Source of the DNA: Prochlorococcus marinus CUG1417
GTDB lineage: Bacteria; Cyanobacteriota; Cyanobacteriia; PCC-6307; Cyanobiaceae
Assembly (NCBI RefSeq): GCF_017695975.1
Contig: NZ_JAAORN010000001.1
Location: 434,001-498,000 of the forward strand
Reading direction: 5' to 3'
Length of the DNA stretch: 64,000 bases
Shown: piece after piece, positions 57,626-64,000 of the stretch
Numbering within the stretch: position 1 is the stretch's first letter
How the letters are laid out: each line of letters starts with the position of its first letter
Notes under the pieces: model-generated
The model's database searches: none
Told to the model about the DNA's origin: nothing
What the model saw: the letters and a program-made list of their open reading frames with translations, nothing else
Made by a program: the position numbers and the translations under genes

Positions 57626-58627
57626 ATGAAATCAATTTTAGAACAATTGTCCTCAATGACCGTTGTTGTCGCTGATACTGGAGATTTAGATTCGATAAAA
57701 AAATTTCAACCAAGGGACGCCACCACTAATCCATCGCTAATACTTGCTGCTGCTAAGAACCCTGATTATGTGAAGTTAATTGATAAAGCTTTAGAAAGTT
57801 CAGAAAATGCATTGCCCCAAGGATTCTCTGAAATTGAACTAATTAAAGAAACTGTTGACCAAGTTTCAGTATTTTTTGGAAAAGAAATATTGAAAATTAT
57901 TTCAGGGCGTGTATCTACAGAAGTTGATGCAAGACTGAGCTTTGACACTGAAGCTACAGTAGAAAAAGCAAGAAAATTGATCAATCTTTATAAAAATTTT
58001 GGAATTGAAAAAGAAAGAATCCTAATTAAGATTGCCGCAACTTGGGAGGGAATAAAGGCAGCTGAAATTTTGGAAAAAGAGGGTATTAAGTGCAACTTAA
58101 CTTTACTTTTTAACTTCTGCCAAGCTGTAACTTGTGCCAATGCAAAGATAACTCTGATTTCTCCTTTCGTTGGCCGTATATTAGATTGGCATAAAGCAAA
58201 AACTGGTAAAACTAGTTTTGTTGGTGCTGAAGACCCTGGTGTTATTTCAGTTACACAAATATACAACTACTTTAAAGAAAAGGGATTCAAGACAGAAGTC
58301 ATGGGAGCGAGTTTTAGAAATCTTGATGAAATAAAAGAATTGGCAGGTTGCGATCTTTTAACAATCGCACCAAAATTTCTTGAGGAACTTAAAAAAGAAA
58401 AAGGAGAGTTAGTTAGAAAATTAGATGTAAGAACCCAAATAAATAATTCTATTGACTACGAATTTGAAGAAAAAGATTTCAGATTAAGTATGTTAGAAGA
58501 TCAAATGGCAAGTGAAAAGCTTAGTGAAGGCATCACTGGATTCAGTAAGGCTATAGAAGAATTGGAAGAGTTGCTGCTAAAGAGATATTCAGAGATTAAA
58601 AATCATAAATTGATTTCTGCTAACTAA
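57626..58627 (+). CDS. tal: transaldolase
   Basis: Transaldolase moves a dihydroxyacetone unit between sugar phosphates in the pentose phosphate pathway. From ATG 57626 the 333-residue protein shows [56 protein letters not shown] and [20 protein letters not shown], where the Schiff-base Lys is in IKIAATWEG, then [12 protein letters not shown] and [11 protein letters not shown]. An earlier ATG at 57602 adds eight residues not typical of the family. The promoter is probably in the 66-base gap after ftsI. Confidence 0.96.
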   Translation: MKSILEQLSSMTVVVADTGDLDSIKKFQPRDATTNPSLILAAAKNPDYVKLIDKALESSENALPQGFSEIELIKETVDQVSVFFGKEILKIISGRVSTEVDARLSFDTEATVEKARKLINLYKNFGIEKERILIKIAATWEGIKAAEILEKEGIKCNLTLLFNFCQAVTCANAKITLISPFVGRILDWHKAKTGKTSFVGAEDPGVISVTQIYNYFKEKGFKTEVMGASFRNLDEIKELAGCDLLTIAPKFLEELKKEKGELVRKLDVRTQINNSIDYEFEEKDFRLSMLEDQMASEKLSEGITGFSKAIEELEELLLKRYSEIKNHKLISAN

Positions 58628-58651
58628 ATTTAAGTTCGAATTGAAAAAGAA

Positions 58652-59785
58652 TTAAGTCCCACTTTTTGTTAAAAGTCTTCTTATGACTCTTTTTGCAATA
58701 TCTTCATAACTCATTTCTCCTGATAATATTTGAGCAATACGTTTAGGTGCTGTTTTTCTTTTTACACCTAATTGATATCCAGTTCTGGGAAATCTATAAA
58801 AAACTTGGGCTATTCTCCTCCCCCAAGCCATTGATTTCCCCCATATGTTGTTAATTTTTTTCGTATAAAGATTTAAATCATCTACCCTACCTAATAGGCA
58901 CTGATCTATGTATTCTGCAGCATAAAAACTGCTAATTAAAGATGGTCTAATTCCTTCAGCTAAAAATGGATCACACAGAGATGCTGCATCTCCAACCGCT
59001 AAAACTTTGTCACCATTAATTGAGTGGAAGCCATTCCATATTCTCAGTTTCTTACTAATTGTTTTATCGGGAAAATCATCAAAACCGAAGCTTCTGATAA
59101 CTTGTTTATTTATAGCCTGATTTTCTAAGAGACCATTATTTATAAAAGTACCTAAACCAATATTTAAGCTTTCTCTTAGGGGGAATGCCCATGCAAAACC
59201 ATATTTTATAAATCCAAACTCAAATCTAACTGCATCGCTAGGTATTTCACCTAACCCTTTCAATCTTAATGAGATTGTGTTAGCAAATTTCGGATTTCTT
59301 GGCCCTAAATTGAAATAACTCGCCCATTTCGATTGGGACCCATCTGCAATTACAAGAAATTCTGCAATATATTTTATTTTGTTATTGCAAGTAATTTCCC
59401 ATTTATCATTTTTTTTTATGATTTTATCTATCAATAATGATCTCATTATCTGGGCTCCATTACTCAAGGATTCATCAAGTAATAATTGATCGAGTTTTTC
59501 TCTTTTAATAATCCAAAATGGGGATTCACCAGTGAGATCAGCAGTTACATTATCTGCAGCCTTCCATCTGAATTCAACATTTTTAATTTTTGATTCTATG
59601 GAATCTGTTATGTCTAAAGGGAGAAATTGTTGCATTGAAGATGCCATCCCACCTGCACATGGTTTGTAATCTTGGAATTTTTCTTTTTCAATAATTAAAA
59701 CGGAATAACCTTTCTTTGATAGGTTAAGAGCAGTGGAAGATCCTGATAAACCTCCACCAATTATTACAACGTCAAATCCTATCAA
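58652..59785 (-). CDS. geranylgeranyl-reductase-family FAD oxidoreductase
   Basis: The 377-residue flavoprotein has the dinucleotide site [23 protein letters not shown] (residues 5-27), the family CAGG motif ([11 protein letters not shown] near residue 42), and the second FAD motif [23 protein letters not shown] near residue 265. It belongs to the group of geranylgeranyl reductases and quinone/lipid-saturating enzymes. It may act on prenyl chains but is probably not chlP itself, which is longer in cyanobacteria. Start overlaps the frr stop by four bases. Confidence 0.87.
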   Translation of the reverse strand: MIGFDVVIIGGGLSGSSTALNLSKKGYSVLIIEKEKFQDYKPCAGGMASSMQQFLPLDITDSIESKIKNVEFRWKAADNVTADLTGESPFWIIKREKLDQLLLDESLSNGAQIMRSLLIDKIIKKNDKWEITCNNKIKYIAEFLVIADGSQSKWASYFNLGPRNPKFANTISLRLKGLGEIPSDAVRFEFGFIKYGFAWAFPLRESLNIGLGTFINNGLLENQAINKQVIRSFGFDDFPDKTISKKLRIWNGFHSINGDKVLAVGDAASLCDPFLAEGIRPSLISSFYAAEYIDQCLLGRVDDLNLYTKKINNIWGKSMAWGRRIAQVFYRFPRTGYQLGVKRKTAPKRIAQILSGEMSYEDIAKRVIRRLLTKSGT

Positions 59786-60330
59786 ACTTTTAGAATTTCC
59801 TTTTCTTTCTCAGACAATTTAGTTTCTATTAAAGCAATATATTTATCAGTAATTTTCTGAATTTCAGATTGATTATCTCTCGATTCGTCAATAGAAATAA
59901 GGCCATCTTTTTCGTCTTTTTTTTCTTTATCAACTGCATCTCTTCTGATATTTCTCAAAGCCACTTTTCCTTCCTCTGCATATTTAGAGGCTAATTTACA
60001 AAATTCTTTTCTTCTTTCTTCTGTTAAAGGAGGAACATTTATTCTTATTACTTTCCCATCATTATTTGGAGTAATACCTAAATCACTCATAGAAATAGAT
60101 TTCTCTATCGCTTGTAAACAAGAAATATCGAAAGGTTGTATTGAGATTGTTTGTGAATCAACAGTGCTTATAGACGCAAGTGATTTGATTGGTGTTTCTG
60201 CTCCGTAGTATTCAACACTTATTCTGTCTAACAGGGAAGCATTAGCTCTGCCTGTCCTAATTGTATTAAAGTTTCTTTGTGTGGCTTCAATACTTTTATT
60301 CATATTTTCTTGAATTTCTTTTTCTTTCAT
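59782..60330 (-). CDS. frr: ribosome recycling factor
   Basis: Frr splits the post-termination ribosome with EF-G. The 182-residue protein has [38 protein letters not shown] (beginning residue 11), [55 protein letters not shown] and [22 protein letters not shown], the full RRF sequence. It lies 21 bases after pyrH, the classic bacterial pyrH-frr order, and overlaps the following oxidoreductase gene by four bases. Confidence 0.97.
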   Translation of the reverse strand: MKEKEIQENMNKSIEATQRNFNTIRTGRANASLLDRISVEYYGAETPIKSLASISTVDSQTISIQPFDISCLQAIEKSISMSDLGITPNNDGKVIRINVPPLTEERRKEFCKLASKYAEEGKVALRNIRRDAVDKEKKDEKDGLISIDESRDNQSEIQKITDKYIALIETKLSEKEKEILKV

Positions 60331-60351
60331 GATTAAAAAATTAAATAATCT

Positions 60352-61056
60352 TTAGCTAATTAAAGAGCCTATTGACTCACCTGCAACAGCTTTAGAAATG
60401 TTCCCTTTTTTGAATATATCAAAAACCATAATTGGGATATTATTATCTTTGCAAAGTGCAATCGCAGTACTGTCCATTACTGCTATTTCATCACTAAGAA
60501 CTTGTTGATAACTGAGAGAGGAATATTTTTTTGCATCTTTAAATTTATTTGGATCACGATCGTATACTCCATCAACTTTAGTAGCCTTCATAACAACTTC
60601 AGCGTTTATCTCTGCTGCCCTCAAAGCTGCCGTAGTATCAGTTGTAAAAAATGGATTTCCGCATCCACCCCCGAAAACTACAACTCTACCTTTTTCTAGG
60701 TGCCTCATGGCTCTTCTTCTGATGTAGGGTTCGGCAATTTCCTGCATTTCGATTGCTGTTTGCACTCTGGTTGCAACTCCTACTCTCTCAAGACCATCTT
60801 GGAGTGAAATTGCGTTCATTACTGTTGCCAGCATTCCAACATAATCAGCCGTCGCGCGATCCATTCCGTCTGCAGATCCTTTAAGCCCTCTAAAAATGTT
60901 TCCACCACCCACAACTATTGCAAGTTGTATATTATTTTCGACTACTTTTGAAACATCCTCTGCAATTGACTGAACTATAGCAGGATCTATACCATATGGT
61001 TTTTCACCCATTAGTGCTTCTCCACTAAGTTTTAAGAGAACTCTTTTGTAAGTCAT
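60352..61056 (-). CDS. pyrH: uridylate kinase
   Basis: PyrH phosphorylates UMP to UDP in pyrimidine synthesis; the bacterial enzyme is a hexamer regulated by GTP and UTP. The 234-residue protein begins [22 protein letters not shown], then [13 protein letters not shown]-like [16 protein letters not shown] near residue 48, [17 protein letters not shown], and [19 protein letters not shown]. All match. Start ATG at 61056. frr follows 21 bases after the stop. Confidence 0.97.
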   Translation of the reverse strand: MTYKRVLLKLSGEALMGEKPYGIDPAIVQSIAEDVSKVVENNIQLAIVVGGGNIFRGLKGSADGMDRATADYVGMLATVMNAISLQDGLERVGVATRVQTAIEMQEIAEPYIRRRAMRHLEKGRVVVFGGGCGNPFFTTDTTAALRAAEINAEVVMKATKVDGVYDRDPNKFKDAKKYSSLSYQQVLSDEIAVMDSTAIALCKDNNIPIMVFDIFKKGNISKAVAGESIGSLIS

Positions 61057-61182
61057 TCAATAATTGTACTTTTAAGACATTAGCAAGTAAATGTACCAAA
61101 TTTATTTTTTGTTCAGATATTGCTTGCGTCTTTAAACATTTCTAAACTTGCCTTAAGAGTATTAAATTAAAATTTGTTTTAA

Positions 61183-61875
61183 TTAGAACTCAACGCACTT
61201 TTGTGCTTTTATTCCTTGTTCTTTGAAAGGATGTCTTATAAGCTTCATTTCTGTAACTAAATCAGCGTAATTGATCATTAAATCAGATGCGCCTCTTCCA
61301 GTTAAAACAATATGATTTTTTCTATTATTTAAACTTTTTAAAAAGGTAATTATTTCTTCTGAAGCTAGATAGCCAAGTTTTGTGGCTACATTAACTTCAT
61401 CAAGGATTATAAGTTTATAAGATTCATTTTTAATATATTCTTTGGCTAGTTCCCATGCTTCCTGAACTAATTTTTCATCCCTAATTCTATCTTGCGTCTC
61501 CCAAGTAAATCCTTCTCCTAATGAATGCCAAGATATGTCTGAAGAGAAATTCTTAAGTGCTTTTTCTTCTCCAGTGGTCCATCCCCCTTTAATAAATTGT
61601 ATTATTGCAACTTTATGACCGTGCCCTATCGTCCTTAATGCCATTCCTAAAGCTGCAGTTGTTTTACCTTTACCATTCCCAGTGAAAACTATCAATAATC
61701 CTTTTTTGTTTTTTCTGATTTGTAGTCTTTCAGCTTGAATATCTTTTCTTTGTTGCATCCTTTTTTTATATGAGCTCTCATCATTCTCTGGCGATAGTTT
61801 ACCTCCCATACCAAGCTCTTTAGCTTGACTGTCAAGACTAAATATCTTCTCAGTGGGAAAAGGTTCTTCTTGCAT
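61183..61875 (-). CDS. cobO: cob(I)alamin adenosyltransferase, CobO/BtuR type
   Basis: CobO adds the adenosyl group to cob(I)alamin to give the active cofactor. The 230-residue protein has the P-loop GLLIVFTGNGKGKTTAALGMALRTIGHGHKV near residue 60, QFIKGGWTTGEEKAL, the Walker B-like LIILDEVNVATKLGYL and HIVLTGRGASDLMINYADLVTEM. The first 50 residues form a polar head (PTEKIFSLDSQAKELGMGGK). It is the third corrin gene in the window. The recombinase gene lies 33 bases upstream on the same strand. Confidence 0.94.
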   Translation of the reverse strand: MQEEPFPTEKIFSLDSQAKELGMGGKLSPENDESSYKKRMQQRKDIQAERLQIRKNKKGLLIVFTGNGKGKTTAALGMALRTIGHGHKVAIIQFIKGGWTTGEEKALKNFSSDISWHSLGEGFTWETQDRIRDEKLVQEAWELAKEYIKNESYKLIILDEVNVATKLGYLASEEIITFLKSLNNRKNHIVLTGRGASDLMINYADLVTEMKLIRHPFKEQGIKAQKCVEF

Positions 61876-61908
61876 AACAATCTAATTTTATTAAGTGATT
61901 ATAAATCT

Positions 61909-63078
61909 TTAAATACTTTTAGATCTCTTAACTTTTAAAAGTGCATTATTAACTGCCTGTTGTTGATCTCTTTTAGTAATCCAGTGGTGATAAGTTTGAG
62001 TATGTAGGCTAACCGAATGTCCCATCATTCTTGCAGCTACAGTATCAGGTAAATCATAAAAGATTGTTCTAACTGCCCAAGCATGCCTAAGATCGTAAGG
62101 TTTTATTTGTAAAGAGTAACGCTTAAACTGATCTGTAATTTTTTTTCCAATTTTCTGTAAGGTTGTAATCTTTAGATCCTTGTTAATATTTGGCAGTAGT
62201 TCTGGATTTTCACCAAGTTTTGATAATTCGAACTTTTCTACCCATTCAGGATGAAATGGCCAAACTTGATGTTCCCCTGTTTTAGTAGTAGGTAAAACTC
62301 TTATAATTTTGTCTCCAAAACTTGTTAAAGAACTTAAATCGCAAAAAAACACTTCATGATTTCTTAATCCGTATGTGGCCATTAAACCAAAAACAAATTT
62401 CCAAGATTTATTAGGTATCTTCGCCCAAATAATTTCTATTACCTCGTCTGTTGGGAGATCCCTAAATCCTGCTTTATTTAAACCATATCCTCTAGAATTT
62501 AGTTTCCAATCTTCTGGAAGTTTAATTTCCAAAAACTTAGCTAAAACACTTAGAGAAGTCGCGCATTGTTTCCTACTTCTGCTTCCTTCCTTATAACTTT
62601 CAAGTGTTTTTTGAAATATTTTTTCTAAATCTTCACTGCCATATTCACTATAAATATTAAGGACTCTTTTCAGATAAGGTTTGTAAGAACTTCTCCAAGT
62701 AGTTTTTCTAGTACTGCTTAAATATTCACTTTTGCTTTCTTTAAAAAAGAATTCTTCAAATTGATTCAATCTATTTGGAAATTCAAAGTCATTTTTCCCC
62801 CCCTTTTTACTTGGGTTAACTATCCAATTAATCCAGTCAAATTGATTTAATTCCAGTTGCAAATTGATTAATTGTAATTTTTTCTTAGCCTCCTCTAATC
62901 CAGAAATATCAGCTTTTAAACCAAGAGATATTCTTTGAATTTTAAAGTTATTCTTATCTTCTTTTAAAGGAAGTGAACCTCGTATATTTAATTTCCCCCC
63001 CCTTTTTTCAATTCTTAGTTTGCTCCCTTGAGTAGCAAATTTATCATTGATATTATTTATTTCCTGAATTACGTTCAT
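61909..63078 (-). CDS. tyrosine recombinase (phage-integrase family), chromosomal
   Basis: The 389-residue protein has an N-terminal arm-binding-type region (about residues 20-80), a core-binding region and a catalytic domain. The active residues are R239 (TYGLRNHEV), K266 (TKTGEH), Y328 and R331 (PYDLRHAW), H354 (MMGHS) and Y363 (QTYHHW); only the first His of the usual HxxR box is a Tyr. It has no neighbouring phage gene or att repeat. Two G-tracts (G8 and G7) lie in the gene. It may serve chromosome resolution, but that is unproven. Confidence 0.88.
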   Translation of the reverse strand: MNVIQEINNINDKFATQGSKLRIEKRGGKLNIRGSLPLKEDKNNFKIQRISLGLKADISGLEEAKKKLQLINLQLELNQFDWINWIVNPSKKGGKNDFEFPNRLNQFEEFFFKESKSEYLSSTRKTTWRSSYKPYLKRVLNIYSEYGSEDLEKIFQKTLESYKEGSRSRKQCATSLSVLAKFLEIKLPEDWKLNSRGYGLNKAGFRDLPTDEVIEIIWAKIPNKSWKFVFGLMATYGLRNHEVFFCDLSSLTSFGDKIIRVLPTTKTGEHQVWPFHPEWVEKFELSKLGENPELLPNINKDLKITTLQKIGKKITDQFKRYSLQIKPYDLRHAWAVRTIFYDLPDTVAARMMGHSVSLHTQTYHHWITKRDQQQAVNNALLKVKRSKSI

Positions 63079-63143
63079 TTATTTATATAATTGAACTTAT
63101 AATGACGTTTTTAATGTTGATTTTCAATCTCCATAAATTTTAA

Positions 63144-64000
63144 ATGGATAAAGTAGGCGTCTTACTAATGAACTTAGGAGGGCCTGAACGTATTAATGAT
63201 GTAGGTCCATTCTTATACAATCTTTTTTCTGATCCAGAGATAATCAGGACCCCTTTCCCTGCTTTCCAAAAGCCTTTGGCTTGGTTAATTAGTACGCTTA
63301 GAAGTACTACTTCTCAACAGGCTTACCTTTCTATAGGTGGTGGATCTCCTATAAGAAGAATAACTGAACAACAAGCAAGAGAATTGCAATCTAAATTAAG
63401 AGATAAAGGGTTGAATGCTACTACCTATATTGCCATGAGGTATTGGCATCCTTTTACAGAATCAGCAATAGCTGATATGAAAGCAGATGGTATCGATCAA
63501 ATTGTAGTACTACCTTTGTATCCACATTTTTCAATCAGTACAAGTGGTTCAAGCTTCAGGGAATTAAAAAAATTACGAGATTCAGATAGTGATTTTAAGA
63601 AAATCCCGATGAGATGTATAAGAAGTTGGTTCAGTCAATCAGGTTACTTAAAATCAATGGTTGAATTGATTTCAGAGCAAATTTCACTTTGTGAATCACC
63701 TTCTGAAGCTCATATATTTTTTACTGCACATGGAGTTCCTAAGAGTTACGTAGAGGAAGCAGGAGACCCATATAAACAACAAATTGAAGATTGTTCTTTA
63801 TTAATAATAAATGAGTTAGAAAAATATTTAGGTCATAGCAACTCTTATACACTTTCTTATCAAAGTAGAGTTGGCCCAGTTGAATGGTTGAAGCCTTACA
63901 CAGAAGAAGTGTTAGAGGACCTGGGAAGTTCCAAAGTTAATGATCTGATTGTGGTACCCATAAGTTTTGTTGGGGAGCATATTGAAACATTGCAAGAAAT
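63144..64000 (+). CDS. hemH: ferrochelatase, N-terminal part (runs off the right edge)
   Basis: HemH inserts iron into protoporphyrin IX to make haem. The visible 285 residues start [20 protein letters not shown] with ATG at 63144, followed by [70 protein letters not shown] and [17 protein letters not shown], then [17 protein letters not shown], which contains the catalytic-side Glu region. The gene continues beyond 64000, so I cannot see the C-terminal chlorophyll-binding helix that cyanobacterial ferrochelatases usually carry. It is divergent to the recombinase. Confidence 0.96.
   Translation, partial: MDKVGVLLMNLGGPERINDVGPFLYNLFSDPEIIRTPFPAFQKPLAWLISTLRSTTSQQAYLSIGGGSPIRRITEQQARELQSKLRDKGLNATTYIAMRYWHPFTESAIADMKADGIDQIVVLPLYPHFSISTSGSSFRELKKLRDSDSDFKKIPMRCIRSWFSQSGYLKSMVELISEQISLCESPSEAHIFFTAHGVPKSYVEEAGDPYKQQIEDCSLLIINELEKYLGHSNSYTLSYQSRVGPVEWLKPYTEEVLEDLGSSKVNDLIVVPISFVGEHIETLQE

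Noticed and set aside
61909-63078. Prophage or genomic-island boundary at the recombinase
   Set aside because: Flanking genes are core (cobO, hemH), composition is uniform, and no att repeats, tRNA target or other phage genes are seen.

Overview
This window looks like a stretch of the core chromosome of a high-light-adapted Prochlorococcus (marine picocyanobacterium). The evidence is the low-GC sequence, very short gaps between genes, photosynthesis genes (petC-petA, psaF-psaJ, psb27, a high-light-inducible protein), cyanobacterial tetrapyrrole and cobalamin enzymes, and several cyanobacterium-only hypothetical families. The genus call rests on recall of gene content and order; I ran no search. 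About 74 protein genes and two tRNAs are supported. I see no prophage, insertion sequence, CRISPR array, toxin-antitoxin pair or biosynthetic island. A lone tyrosine recombinase is the only gene with a mobile-element flavour.

Layout, left to right. 1-6.2 kb: the start of a groEL without groES, fabG, ispD, an LD-carboxypeptidase-like gene, ubiA, ppx and a RodZ-like membrane HTH protein. 6.2-10.8 kb: cobM, lgt, then petC-petA facing a small conserved gene and tatC. The Rieske protein PetC has a twin-arginine signal anchor, so the transporter and its client sit together. 10.9-16.6 kb: an RqcH/NFACT protein, gmk, psaF-psaJ, tsaD, an HLIP and a CPA1-type antiporter. 16.6-19.5 kb: a minus-strand run of rplS, tRNA-Trp, a 64-residue protein, tRNA-Asp and gltX. 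19.5-30.3 kb: map, an SDR protein, a DRTGG-domain protein, a DprA/LOG-like protein, a YajQ protein, an SPFH protein, hemL, an exonuclease III, larC and an MprF-like membrane protein. 30.3-33.8 kb: an iron-type ABC permease, a COG0523 metallochaperone GTPase with a histidine-rich repeat, a pterin-carbinolamine dehydratase and a YjbQ protein, possibly one operon.

33.9-49.9 kb: an M32 carboxypeptidase, a complete-looking pyrophosphatase, hemC, the principal sigma factor, priA, a TPR-DUF3153 fusion, argB, ssb, cobK, cutA, a PfkB kinase, purA, psb27 and proS. 50.1-64 kb: a second pyrophosphatase with altered active-site residues, an ArsC/Spx-like protein, lepB, a tandem histidine phosphatase, a CAAX protease, a probable ftsL-ftsI pair, tal, a geranylgeranyl-reductase-family oxidoreductase, frr, pyrH, cobO, the recombinase and the start of hemH.

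Three themes run through the region: tetrapyrrole supply (hemL, hemC, hemH, cobM, cobK, cobO), making and exporting thylakoid proteins (petA, petC, tatC, lepB, lgt, psb27), and core information processing. I found no new multi-gene system. The best leads are single-gene oddities: an FtsL candidate overlapping ftsI, a lipobox buried inside a TPR-DUF3153 fusion, the substituted second pyrophosphatase, a Psb27 with no lipid-anchor cysteine, the expanding histidine repeat, and G-tracts inside the recombinase.
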